DNA from: Gallionellales bacterium GWA2_60_142
GTDB taxonomy: Bacteria; Pseudomonadota; Gammaproteobacteria; Burkholderiales; Gallionellaceae
NCBI GenBank assembly: GCA_001801085.1
Contig: MGWR01000061.1
Coordinates: forward strand, 79,329 to 143,328
Direction of reading: 5' to 3'
DNA length: 64,000 bases
The translations under genes were made by a program, and so were the position numbers. The notes under the pieces were generated by a model. That model was not told where the DNA came from, made no database searches, and worked only from the letters and a program-made list of their open reading frames with translations. Positions 31,692-40,393 of this stretch are shown here, piece after piece; positions within the stretch are counted from its first letter, which is position 1, and every line of letters starts with the position of its first letter.

Positions 31692-32558
31692 ATGAATCTG
31701 ATCAAGTCGATTTTCATCAGCAGTTACATGATGCTGATCATGGGTGTCACGGCATATTCTGGCTGGATGCTCTATCAAGGCGATAACTCACTGTCCTGGG
31801 GCGGAGCGATGCTGACTTCACTACCGATGTTGATGGTGCTCAGCCAGCTCATGATGCTGAAAAACACCGCGCGAACCAGCGTCCACTTCCCCGTTCCGAA
31901 CCTCCTCGGCGCAAGCGGCGTACTGCTTTCCGCATGGGCATGGATAAACATGGATGCGGATATTCTTGCTCCCGCCCTGTCCATGATTGCCTGGGCTGGC
32001 TTCTGGCTTTATGCCTACTGGTTTTCGACCTTCGGCGGACGACAGCCGAGCATGAAAATGATCGTGGGAAACAAGCTGCCAAAATTCAGCGTTCGCGGAA
32101 CCGATGGCGCTTTCGTCACCTCGTCGCAATTGACCGACAAGCCGGCAATCCTGATTTTCTATCGCGGCAACTGGTGCCCGTTGTGCATGGCTCAAATCAA
32201 GGAGCTCGTTGCACACTACAAGGAAATCTCCGCGCTCGGCGTGCGGGTTGCGATGATCGCCCCGCAGCCGCACAGCAACACTGTTGAGTTGGCGAACAAA
32301 TTCGATGTGAAGTTCGACTTCCTGACCGACGAAGGCAATGCCGCCGCGCGCGCGCTCGGGATCGAGAATCCGAACGGCATACCGATGGGAATGCAGGCGC
32401 TCGGGTACGACAGCGAATCGGTTCTTCCGACGGTCATCATCACCGATCGTGACGGCAAGATCGTCTGGACTCACGAAACCGACAACTACCGCATTCGTCC
32501 GGAACCGGATCTTTATCTCGACATCCTGCGCAGATACGGCGTGGTGGCCGGAGCCTGA
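31692..32558 (+). CDS. Membrane-anchored AhpC/TSA-type thioredoxin-fold protein
   Basis: The first 115 residues form four membrane helices. The rest is a peroxiredoxin/thioredoxin-like domain with YRGNWCPLCMAQIKELV (CPLC) and FLTDEGNAAARALGI. 288 residues from ATG 31692. A frameshifted C-terminal fragment of a related gene is found at 33310-33463. It probably reduces peroxides at the membrane; the electron donor may be the PNPOx-reductase or glutaredoxin (inference). Confidence 0.85.
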   Translation: MNLIKSIFISSYMMLIMGVTAYSGWMLYQGDNSLSWGGAMLTSLPMLMVLSQLMMLKNTARTSVHFPVPNLLGASGVLLSAWAWINMDADILAPALSMIAWAGFWLYAYWFSTFGGRQPSMKMIVGNKLPKFSVRGTDGAFVTSSQLTDKPAILIFYRGNWCPLCMAQIKELVAHYKEISALGVRVAMIAPQPHSNTVELANKFDVKFDFLTDEGNAAARALGIENPNGIPMGMQALGYDSESVLPTVIITDRDGKIVWTHETDNYRIRPEPDLYLDILRRYGVVAGA

Positions 32559-32659
32559 CAGGAATTCGGCGTTGACGGATGGCGGCCGATTGGGCGCAGC
32601 TGCGACAACATGGTTCGCCCCGTCTTTTCCAGGGAAATGAAAATGATGGAGACCAAGCA

Positions 32660-33178
32660 ATGAATCAAACTTCGCATAATTCGACGGATGCATCTCTGGC
32701 CATTCTTCACGAGATCGGCCGTTCGTTCGGGTGCATTCCGAATCTCTTCCAGGCCTATGCAAAACATCCCCCTTTGCTGCAAGCCAACTGGAACAAAGTT
32801 AAGCAGTTGCTGCTGAACGGCAAGATGGCCCGCCTTCCCAAGGAGGTCATCGCGCTGCTCGTGTCGCATGACAACGGCTGCAGCTATTGCATCGCGGCAC
32901 ATTCCGCCGCCCTGAAAAGCATGGGCGTGGGCGAGCGCCAGATCGAAGAGATGATTCAGGGCAACCTCGCACCCCATTTGCACAAACGGGATATCGAGCT
33001 CGTTCTCTTCGCCCGCAAGGCCAACCAGCGTCACCATGACATCGACAAGGATGAAATCGACAGACTGGTCTCCTCGGGATACACGGAAGCCGAAATCGTC
33101 GAGGCACTGGGCGTCATGGAACTGTTCGCCGGATTCAACCGCTTCGCCAGAGCCATGAAGATCGAGGTGGACTTCTGA
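32660..33178 (+). CDS. CMD family peroxidase-like protein (AhpD fold), copy 3
   Basis: 172 residues from ATG 32660, behind GGAG. It has the N-terminal GCIPNLFQAYAKHPP and the active site NGCSYCIAAHSAALKS. It is distinct from copies 1 and 2 in sequence but clearly the same family. It follows the thioredoxin-fold gene by 101 bp. Confidence 0.87.
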   Translation: MNQTSHNSTDASLAILHEIGRSFGCIPNLFQAYAKHPPLLQANWNKVKQLLLNGKMARLPKEVIALLVSHDNGCSYCIAAHSAALKSMGVGERQIEEMIQGNLAPHLHKRDIELVLFARKANQRHHDIDKDEIDRLVSSGYTEAEIVEALGVMELFAGFNRFARAMKIEVDF

Positions 33179-33247
33179 TGCGCAGTGAAGAGCGGAACAA
33201 TGGATATAACCGTCTGGCAGTAATACACCCATGCAGATACAGAACTG

Positions 33248-33283
33248 TGGACGATCAGACATAAATCCCGCTCTCGCGATCAT
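33248..33283. promoter_or_regulatory. 36-bp repeated element, copy 3 (putative AraC operator)
   Basis: TGGACGATCAGACATAAATC to CGATCAT, very close to copy 2. It lies between CMD copy 3 and the thioredoxin-fold remnant, about 204 bp upstream of the gene at 33487. Confidence 0.7.
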
Positions 33284-33309
33284 GGAGGCGGCAACATAAC
33301 TTCCTGATA

Positions 33310-33463
33310 ATAGACTACGACAGCGACACGGTGATGCCCCCTCGTCATCACCGACCACAACGACAGGATATTGTGGGCGCACGAGACGGACAACTACCGG
33401 GTGCGCCCCGAGCCGGACACTTTTCTGGGAGTGCTGTGCATGCATGGCGTAGTCGCGGCATGA
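33310..33463 (+). pseudogene. C-terminal remnant of a thioredoxin-fold gene (frameshifted)
   Basis: Codons DYDSDTVMP, then after an extra base in a C-run LVITDHNDRILWAHETDNYR and VRPEPDTFLG to a stop, align with the last 50 residues of the protein at 31692-32558 (GYDSESVLPTVIITDRDGKI onward). The N-terminal part is gone. It shows that the cluster once held a second copy behind element copy 3. Confidence 0.8.
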
Positions 33464-33486
33464 ATCCAACATCAAGGAGATACAGC

Positions 33487-33933
33487 ATGAGCAAGAAAGT
33501 ATTACTCGCCCGACCGCACGCATTCATCGTGGCTGAGATGCGCCCGTTCCTGGAACGCAGCGGCTACCAGCCGACCCGGCTGGAAAGTCTGGACGACATG
33601 CAGTCCGGCAAGCTGGGCACGTTCAGCGGCGCGATCATCTCGACGGCGGTGGTGTCGTCCATCGCGGCCAAACCGGCAGAGGTGTTCGCCGCATTGCGCC
33701 AGCACTATCCGTCTCTGCCTGTGATGTTCGCCGGACTGACCGGATTCGATTCCACCCTGCCCACGATACAGCGCATCGTGCGTGACGTGCATCCCGGCGC
33801 GACCATCCTGCCTTTCAATGGCAGCACTGAGCAAAACACCCGTCTGGGGGAGCGCGACGTGTTCCTGTTCCTGAACAAGGAGGACATTACGAACGGCGCC
33901 GCAGAAAACATCCTGCGCCGTCATTTCCGCTAG
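33487..33933 (+). CDS. Hypothetical protein, receiver-like fold
   Basis: The 148-residue protein begins MSKKVLLARPHAFIVAEMRP. Alternating strands (VLLARPHAFIV, GAIISTAVV, LPVMFAGLTG) suggest a response-regulator-like alpha/beta fold. The acidic pocket of true receivers is not evident. AGGAG lies before ATG 33487. It is 9 bp upstream of the NrtS-like gene, probably in one operon. Function unknown. Confidence 0.6.
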   Translation: MSKKVLLARPHAFIVAEMRPFLERSGYQPTRLESLDDMQSGKLGTFSGAIISTAVVSSIAAKPAEVFAALRQHYPSLPVMFAGLTGFDSTLPTIQRIVRDVHPGATILPFNGSTEQNTRLGERDVFLFLNKEDITNGAAENILRRHFR

Positions 33934-33942
33934 GCACGCGCC

Positions 33943-34176
33943 ATGGCTTTGATACGCCTGCTCCGCATCGCCGGTCGCCGCCGGATCGCGCTACCTGCCT
34001 TGAAGGTGGCGCTGGTGGTCGGCACCCTGCTCAATCTGGTGAATCAGGGCGGGAATCTGCTGGAGGGTATGCCGCTCAATGCGACGCAGATGCTGCTGAA
34101 CTATCTCGTGCCTTTCTGCGTATCCAGCTACAGCGCCGCGCGCAACGAGCTGCAGCGTTGCGACGGACAGGACTGA
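33943..34176 (+). CDS. NrtS-like nitrate/nitrite transporter subunit
   Basis: The 77-residue membrane protein has two helices with ALKVALVVGTLLNLVNQGGN and LLNYLVPFCVSSYSAARNE, the NrtS pattern. NrtS proteins have been reported to take part in nitrate/nitrite uptake. No clear ribosome site precedes ATG 33943. It follows the receiver-like gene closely. Confidence 0.7.
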   Translation: MALIRLLRIAGRRRIALPALKVALVVGTLLNLVNQGGNLLEGMPLNATQMLLNYLVPFCVSSYSAARNELQRCDGQD

Positions 34177-34262
34177 ACTCCCGCTCCATCCTGCCTTGTA
34201 AGGTCTTCGCTGTATTGACCGACCAACGGTCGCATCGTATTACTTACTTTCAGGAGAACGTC

Positions 34263-34553
34263 ATGCCCAGAGCCATCTGGAACGACCAGGTCATCGCCGA
34301 AGCGCCCAGCAACGAGATACACCGCGTGGAAGGCAACGTCTACTTTCCGCTGTCTGCAGTGAAGCGCGAGTTCCTGCGGGACAGCGAAACGCACACGCAC
34401 TGCTTCTGGAAAGGCGAGGCCAGTTATTACGACGTGGTGGTCGACGGCAAGGTGAACGAGGATGCCGCCTGGTATTACCCCGAACCGTCCGCGATGGCGG
34501 CCCGCATCAAGGATTACGTCGCGTTCTGGCACGGCGTCAAGATAGAGGACTGA
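34263..34553 (+). CDS. DUF427 protein
   Basis: The 96-residue protein has the DUF427 pattern AIWNDQVIAEAPSNEIHRVEGN, YFPLSAVKREFL and THTHCFWKGEASYYDVVVDG, ending in DYVAFWHGVKIED. AGGAG lies before ATG 34263. It is 7 bp upstream of egtB, so it belongs with the ergothioneine genes. The function is unknown. Confidence 0.85.
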   Translation: MPRAIWNDQVIAEAPSNEIHRVEGNVYFPLSAVKREFLRDSETHTHCFWKGEASYYDVVVDGKVNEDAAWYYPEPSAMAARIKDYVAFWHGVKIED

Positions 34554-34560
34554 CGAGACG

Positions 34561-35799
34561 ATGGATGAACTGATCGAACGTTACCGCGCGGTGCGCGCGC
34601 GCACGGAAGCACTGTGCGGGCCGCTGGAGATCGAGGATTTCTGCATCCAGGCGATGGAGAACGCGAGTCCGCCGAAGTGGCACCTGGCGCATGTCAGCTG
34701 GTTCTTCGAGATGTTCATCCTCGTGCCCTATGCGCAACAGTACCGCATGCTGCGCGAGGAATACGCGCACCTATTCAATTCCTATTACGAAACGGCGGGC
34801 ACGTTCTTCCCGCGCCCGCAGCGCGGCATGCTGTCGCGGCCGACGGTAGACGACGTGTACCGCTATCGCCGCCATGTCGATGCCGCGCTGCTGGAACTGC
34901 TGGCGCAGCCGCCGGAACAGCATGTGACCGACATCCGACAGCGGGTGCAATTGGGGATCGAGCACGAGATCCAGCATCAGGAACTGCTGCTGATGGACAT
35001 CCGCTACAACTTCTCCATCAACCCGCTGCACCCGGTCTATCACGAGATCGCGTTGCCACCCGCCGCGCCGCTGCCCGCAATGGGCTGGCAGGATTTTTCT
35101 GCAGGCATCGTAGAGATCGGCCACAACGGTGACGGCTTCGCCTATGACAACGAGCGTCCCCGGCACAAGACTTACGTGCAGGATTTCCGTCTCGCCACTC
35201 GGCTGGTCAGCAATGCGGAATATCTGGCCTTCATCGAAGACAGCGGCTACGACCGCGTCGAGCTGTGGCTGTCCGATGCGTGGCGCGCGCTCAAGGAACA
35301 AAGCTGGCAGGCGCCGCTATACTGGTTCAAACAAGACCGCGCCTGGCTGCATTTCGATCTAACCGGTGCGCATGCACTGCGTCTGGATGAGCCGGTGTCG
35401 CACCTGAGTTATTACGAGGCTGACGCCTATGCGCGCTGGGCGGGCAAGCGGCTGCCGACCGAGGCAGAATGGGAACATGCCGCCGGCACGCAGACCATCG
35501 CCGGCAACTTCCTCAACAACGGCCTGTATGTGCCGCAGCCTGCGCAACATTCCGGCATGACCCAGATGTTCGGCGACCTGTGGGAATGGACGCAGAGCGC
35601 CTACCTGCCCTACCCCGGCTTCAAGCCGCTGCCCGGCACGCTGGGCGAATACAACGGCAAGTTCATGTGCGACCAGATGGTGTTGCGCGGCGGATGCTGC
35701 GTCACCGCGCAGGATCACATGCGCGCCAGCTACCGCAACTTCTTCCGGGCCGCAGACCGCTGGATGTTCTCCGGCCTGCGTCTGGCGGAGGACATCTGA
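34561..35799 (+). CDS. egtB: Ergothioneine biosynthesis protein EgtB (hercynine sulfoxide synthase)
   Basis: 412 residues. The DinB-like N-terminal half carries the iron ligands (WHLAHVSWFFE and HEIQHQELL). The C-terminal half is a formylglycine-generating-enzyme-like fold (GKRLPTEAEWEHAAG, MFGDLWEWTQSAY, VLRGGCCVTAQDHMRASYRN). EgtB joins hercynine to a thiol with oxygen. The stop overlaps the ATG of egtD by one base (TGATG). No egtC/egtE-type gene follows in the window, although the PatB-like lyase at 37639 could serve the final C-S cleavage. Confidence 0.93.
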   Translation: MDELIERYRAVRARTEALCGPLEIEDFCIQAMENASPPKWHLAHVSWFFEMFILVPYAQQYRMLREEYAHLFNSYYETAGTFFPRPQRGMLSRPTVDDVYRYRRHVDAALLELLAQPPEQHVTDIRQRVQLGIEHEIQHQELLLMDIRYNFSINPLHPVYHEIALPPAAPLPAMGWQDFSAGIVEIGHNGDGFAYDNERPRHKTYVQDFRLATRLVSNAEYLAFIEDSGYDRVELWLSDAWRALKEQSWQAPLYWFKQDRAWLHFDLTGAHALRLDEPVSHLSYYEADAYARWAGKRLPTEAEWEHAAGTQTIAGNFLNNGLYVPQPAQHSGMTQMFGDLWEWTQSAYLPYPGFKPLPGTLGEYNGKFMCDQMVLRGGCCVTAQDHMRASYRNFFRAADRWMFSGLRLAEDI

Positions 35800-36788
35800 T
35801 GCGCAACGAATCCCCCACCCCTGCGCAGGTTCTGGGCGAGGACGATTTTCTCTGCAGCGTGCGCGAAGGTCTGCGCAGTCGCCCCAGGAGTATCCCGCCG
35901 AAATACTTCTACGACGCGCACGGCTCGCAGCTGTTCGACCTGATCTGCACCACGCCGGAGTATTACCCCACGCGCACCGAGACCGCCATCCTCGAACGGC
36001 ACGGCGCGGAGATGGCCCGGATGATAGACACCTCCAGCACATTGATCGAGCTGGGCAGCGGCAGCGCGATCAAGACGCCGTTGATCCTGCAGCATCTGGC
36101 GCACGATGCCGTGTATGTGCCGATCGACATCTGCGAACCGCATCTGCTCAACAGCACGCAACGTCTGCAAACGAGGTTCCCCGCGCTGAAAATGCAGCCG
36201 CTGTGCGCCGACTACCATCAACTGCCCGGCCATGCGATCAAGCGTCATGCGGGTCGGCGACAAGTGGTGTTCTTTCCCGGCTCCACCATCGGCAACTGCA
36301 CACCGGACGAAGCCGTGCAGTTATTGAAGCGCGTCGCCGCGCTGGTCGGCCCCGGCGGTGGATTGCTGATCGGCGTGGATGCGAAGAAATCGACCGAGAC
36401 GCTGAATGCCGCCTACAACGATGCCGCCGGTCACACTGCCGCGTTCAATCGCAACCTGCTGACGCGCATGCAAAGCGAACTCGGCGCGCAACTTGATGTG
36501 GATCAGTTCGCACATCATGCGTATTACAACGAGACGCATGGACGCATCGAGATGCATCTGGTCAGCCGCTGCAAACAAGCGATACGACTGAACGGGGAAT
36601 CGTTCGAGTTCGACGAGGGCGAGAGCATCCACACCGAGAACTCCTACAAGTACACCGCGCAGGAATTCCAGCAACTGGCGCGCACGGCGGGCTGGCACCT
36701 GCAATCGACCTGGCACGACGCGCACGAATTGTTCAACGTGCACTACCTCAGCCAGTCCGCCGTAGAGCCGCTGAAGCTGGCGCGCTGA
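35799..36788 (+). CDS. egtD: L-histidine N-alpha-methyltransferase EgtD
   Basis: The 329-residue protein has RSIPPKYFYDAHGSQLFDLI, the SAM motif LIELGSGSAIKTPLIL and FFPGSTIGNCTPDEA, all EgtD marks. It trimethylates histidine to hercynine with SAM. It begins in the stop codon of egtB, so the two are translated together. The next gene (a DMT transporter) starts 10 bp later. Confidence 0.93.
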   Translation: MRNESPTPAQVLGEDDFLCSVREGLRSRPRSIPPKYFYDAHGSQLFDLICTTPEYYPTRTETAILERHGAEMARMIDTSSTLIELGSGSAIKTPLILQHLAHDAVYVPIDICEPHLLNSTQRLQTRFPALKMQPLCADYHQLPGHAIKRHAGRRQVVFFPGSTIGNCTPDEAVQLLKRVAALVGPGGGLLIGVDAKKSTETLNAAYNDAAGHTAAFNRNLLTRMQSELGAQLDVDQFAHHAYYNETHGRIEMHLVSRCKQAIRLNGESFEFDEGESIHTENSYKYTAQEFQQLARTAGWHLQSTWHDAHELFNVHYLSQSAVEPLKLAR

Positions 36789-36797
36789 GCGACGATC

Positions 36798-37637
36798 TTG
36801 ACCCGCCTCTGCCTCGCCGTCTACACCACGCTGACCTTGATCGCCTTCGCGGGCAATTCGTTGTTCTGTCGCATGGCACTGAAGGAGACCGCCATCGACG
36901 CGGCCACCTTCACCAGTGTGCGCCTGTTGTCCGGTGCGGCGATGTTGTGGCTGCTGATGCGCTGGCAACGGCAGTTGCCGCTGGCGCACGGCAGCTGGCG
37001 CAGCGCGACTGCGCTGTTCATCTATGCCGTCGCCCTCTCCTTCGCTTACCGCAGCATAGACACCGGCGCTGGCGCGCTGATGCTGTTCGGTGCTGTACAG
37101 GCGACCATGCTCATCGCCGGTTTCATCGCGGGCGAACGCATGACGACCATCCAGAGCGCGGGCTTCGTCGCGGCGATGATCGGACTGGTGATATTGGTAT
37201 CGCCGGGTGTGGAGGCACCCTCGGTGCTGGATTCCCTGTTGATGCTGGCGAGCGGCGTCGCCTGGGGGATGTATTCGATGTTCGGCCGCGGCCAGACCAA
37301 CCCTGCCGCCGCCACTGCCGGCAACTTCCTGCGCGCCGCGCCGATGACCGTCGCGCTCTCGCTGCTGGCCTTGCCTTGGCTGCGGCTGGATATGCAAGGC
37401 GTGCTGTATGCCGTGCTCTCCGGCGCGGTGACCTCGGCGCTGGGCTACGTGCTGTGGTATCGCGTGCTGCAACACATGCGCGCGATGACGGCCTCGACGG
37501 TGCAACTCGCCGCACCAGTGATTGCCGCCGTCGGCGGCATCCTGCTGCTGGGCGAAGCGCTCACGCGCGATCTGCTGGTGTCGTCGGTGTTGATACTGGG
37601 CGGGATCTGGCTGGTGCTGCGTTACGGCAGGAGGTGA
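36798..37637 (+). CDS. EamA/DMT-family transporter
   Basis: The 279-residue protein has about ten hydrophobic helices and two EamA repeats (ERMTTIQSAGFVAAMIGLVI, GGILLLGEALTRDLLVSS). The start TTG 36798 is read as Met. It stands 10 bp after egtD on the same strand. It may export ergothioneine or an intermediate (inference from position only). Confidence 0.8.
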   Translation: MTRLCLAVYTTLTLIAFAGNSLFCRMALKETAIDAATFTSVRLLSGAAMLWLLMRWQRQLPLAHGSWRSATALFIYAVALSFAYRSIDTGAGALMLFGAVQATMLIAGFIAGERMTTIQSAGFVAAMIGLVILVSPGVEAPSVLDSLLMLASGVAWGMYSMFGRGQTNPAAATAGNFLRAAPMTVALSLLALPWLRLDMQGVLYAVLSGAVTSALGYVLWYRVLQHMRAMTASTVQLAAPVIAAVGGILLLGEALTRDLLVSSVLILGGIWLVLRYGRR

Positions 37638-37638
37638 C

Positions 37639-38817
37639 TCAGCCGCGCAGTGCGGCAGCAATATTCTCCAGCGCCTGTTTGATCACGTTGCGCGGTGCGC
37701 CGATGTTCATGCGCATGTGGCCGCTGCCTTCTGTCCCGAACATGGCTCCCGGACTCAAACCCACGCCCGCCTTCTGCACGAAAAAATATTTCAACTGTTT
37801 GTCGTTCAATCCCAGCGCGCGGCAATCCAACCACAGCAGGTAAGTCCCTTCCGGCTCGATCATCCTGATCTGCGGCAATTGCTGTTGCAGGAATTCGCGC
37901 ACCATGTCGCGCGTCACGGCGAGATAGTCCAACAGCGCATCCAGCCAGGGGGCGCCCTCGCGATACGCGGCTTCGAATGCAGCGATGCTGAACGGGTTGC
38001 TGGCGCTGACGTGCAAGGTCTCGAAAGCCTGCGTGATGGCTTTGCGATCCGACGCTTCCGGTACGACGAGCGCGGACAGGCCAAGGCCGGGGATGTTGAA
38101 GGTCTTGCTGGGTGCTGCGGCGGTGACGATCTTCACCTTGTCGTTCAGTGTGGCCAGCGGCAGATGCTGGTAGCCGGGGTAAATTAGGTCCGCGTGTATC
38201 TCGTCCGACACCACGGCGATGCCATGTCTCTCGCACACCGCCAGCAGCGCCTGCAACTCTTTGCGCAGCCACACGCGACCGACCGGGTTGTGCGGCGAGC
38301 ACAGGATCAGCAGGCGTCCGCCCTCTTCCGCACAGCGTTCCAGATCGTCGAGGTCGAAACGGTAGCGCCCGCCTTCCAGCTTGAGCGGATTGGTCAGCAG
38401 CCTGCGCCCGCAGGTCTGCGGCGCGGCAAGGAACGGCGCGTACACCGGCGGCTGCACGATCACGCCGTCGCCGGGCTGTGTCAGCGCCATGATGCAGGCA
38501 TGCAATGAAGGCACGACACCGGGACAGAACAGGATGGATGCGCGTTCGATGCGCCAGCCATGGCACGTATCCAGCCAGAGCATCAGCGACTCGTACAGCG
38601 ATTCCGGATAGATGGTGTAACCGAACACGGGATGCGCGGCGCGTTGCGTCAGCGCGCGCTGCACCGCCTCCGGCACCGCAAAATCCATATCGGCCACCCA
38701 CAGCGGGACGACGTCTTCCCGGCCGAACACCTCGCGGCGCGCGTCGTACTTGAGACTGGATGTGCCGTCGCGCCGAATGACGCGATCGAAATTGTTCTCA
38801 ATTGGTTCTTTGGGCAT
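37639..38817 (-). CDS. patB: MalY/PatB-type pyridoxal-phosphate C-S lyase
   Basis: The 392-residue fold-type I PLP enzyme has VPLWVADMDF, CSPHNPVGRVW, VVSDEIHADL and the Schiff-base Lys in APSKTFNIPGLG, all typical of PatB/MalY. It cleaves C-S bonds of cystathionine-like substrates. A start at 38850 is possible, but MPKEPIENNF is the usual length. It converges with the DMT gene; one base separates the two stops. A role in the last step of ergothioneine synthesis is possible. Confidence 0.88.
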   Translation of the reverse strand: MPKEPIENNFDRVIRRDGTSSLKYDARREVFGREDVVPLWVADMDFAVPEAVQRALTQRAAHPVFGYTIYPESLYESLMLWLDTCHGWRIERASILFCPGVVPSLHACIMALTQPGDGVIVQPPVYAPFLAAPQTCGRRLLTNPLKLEGGRYRFDLDDLERCAEEGGRLLILCSPHNPVGRVWLRKELQALLAVCERHGIAVVSDEIHADLIYPGYQHLPLATLNDKVKIVTAAAPSKTFNIPGLGLSALVVPEASDRKAITQAFETLHVSASNPFSIAAFEAAYREGAPWLDALLDYLAVTRDMVREFLQQQLPQIRMIEPEGTYLLWLDCRALGLNDKQLKYFFVQKAGVGLSPGAMFGTEGSGHMRMNIGAPRNVIKQALENIAAALRG

Positions 38818-38973
38818 CTTGAGCCGCCTGTGAATGTTCATGTCCCGCACTCGTTACCGGATGCTGGATTCGATTGCACCCATGCGGTCAGACTACAACC
38901 CACTCTTCGGCATATCGGCCAGAAACCGCCTGCCGGCGCGCAGCAGGCGTTTTTCCCGAACGGGGACTCCGCC

Positions 38974-40296
38974 TTATCCGTTCACATCCGTCCCGCCCTC
39001 CGGCTCAAGCGGAGCCATGTGCGAAACCAATACCTTGTCCACCCGGTTCTTGTCCATGTCCATCACTTCGAAACGGCAGCCGGCCACCTCGAAATGATCG
39101 GCCGCCGTGGGGATGCGGCCCAGCACGTACATGACGAAACCGCCCAGGGTGTTGAAGGCGTTCTCGTCCTCGCCGGGCAAGTCTTCGCAGACTTCCAGTA
39201 CGGACTTCAGGCGCTCTATGGTCACGCTGCCGTCGATCAGCAAAGAGCCGTCTTCGCGTTCGATGATGTCCTGCTCCTCGGGCGTATCGGAAGAAGGCAG
39301 CTCCCCGACAATCGCGGTCAGCACATCGGTCAGCGTGACCAGCCCTTGCAGCTCGCCGTATTCATCGACGATCAGCGCGCATTGCTGGCGCGACTTGCGG
39401 AAGTTCTCCAGCAGGTGCGTGGTGGACACGCCTTCCGGCACATACAGCGGCGGACGCAGGTACGGATCGATCTGCAACGGCTTGCCCGTCAGCGCGTCCT
39501 TGAGGATGTCCGCCGTGCGCAATATCCCGACGATATGGTCCAGCCCGTCGCGACACACCACCAGACGGGTGTAGGGGCTCTCGGCGATGCGGTCGCGAAT
39601 CGCCGTTTCGGGTTCGGCCAGGTCGAGCAGATAGATGTCGGTGCGATGCGTCATGATCGCGCCTATGCGCTGGTCGTCCAGACGCAGCACATTGGACACG
39701 ATGGCCTGTTCGCTCTGGTGAAACACGCCCGCCTCCGAGCCCTGCTCCATCAGCACCTTGATTTCCTCGTCGGTGACGGGCGACTCCTCCTTGCGGGAAG
39801 CGCCCATCAAACGCAGCAGGAAGCCGGAAGAGGCCGAAAGCAACCAGACCAGGGGGCCAGCCAGACGCGACAGCACATTCATCGGCGGCGCAATGAAGGA
39901 GGCGGTTTTCTCGGGGGCCAGCAGGCCCAATTGTTTGGGCACCAGTTCCCCGACGACGACGGAGAAGTAGGTCAGGCCGATCACGACGACCGTCAATGCG
40001 ATGCCTCGCGCATAGGGTTCGATCAGCGAGAAATCGGCCAGCCAGAGCGTCAGCGGATCGGCGAGCGCGGTCTCGCCGATTGCGCCGCTCAGGATGCCGA
40101 CCGTGGTAATGCCGACCTGTATCGTGGAAAGAAAAGTGGCGGGTTCGTTGCTGAGCGCCAGTGCCGACTGCGCTCCGGGGCTATCGTCATCCGCCAGTTT
40201 TTGCAGACGCGCCTTGCGGGAAGAGACCACGGCGATTTCCGACATCGCCAATATGCCATTGAGAAGAATGAGAAACAGAAGTAAAACTAAATCCAT
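38974..40296 (-). CDS. CorC/HlyC-family membrane protein (DUF21-CBS-CorC_HlyC)
   Basis: The 440-residue protein has a DUF21 membrane domain (four helices from MDLVLLLFLILLNGILAMSE), two CBS domains (AIMTHRTDIYLL and VPEGVSTTHLLENF region) and a C-terminal CorC_HlyC module (GSLLIDGSVTIERLKSVL). Such proteins take part in magnesium/cobalt efflux. ATG 40296 is the usual start. The long reverse reading across it is a shadow. Confidence 0.9.
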   Translation of the reverse strand: MDLVLLLFLILLNGILAMSEIAVVSSRKARLQKLADDDSPGAQSALALSNEPATFLSTIQVGITTVGILSGAIGETALADPLTLWLADFSLIEPYARGIALTVVVIGLTYFSVVVGELVPKQLGLLAPEKTASFIAPPMNVLSRLAGPLVWLLSASSGFLLRLMGASRKEESPVTDEEIKVLMEQGSEAGVFHQSEQAIVSNVLRLDDQRIGAIMTHRTDIYLLDLAEPETAIRDRIAESPYTRLVVCRDGLDHIVGILRTADILKDALTGKPLQIDPYLRPPLYVPEGVSTTHLLENFRKSRQQCALIVDEYGELQGLVTLTDVLTAIVGELPSSDTPEEQDIIEREDGSLLIDGSVTIERLKSVLEVCEDLPGEDENAFNTLGGFVMYVLGRIPTAADHFEVAGCRFEVMDMDKNRVDKVLVSHMAPLEPEGGTDVNG

Positions 40297-40393
40297 TGCA
40301 AAGCCGCCCATCGCCGTCAGGCGCGCGACCCAGGGGTTTATGACCGGCGCATTCTATCACCTGCGAGCCACTCCGGCCCGCCCCGGCAGACGG

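Noticed and set aside
38560..40284. Long plus-strand reading (574 codons) opposite the CorC gene
   Set aside because: It is rich in His, Arg and Gln, has no family pattern and mirrors a gene with clear domains; a typical GC-rich shadow.
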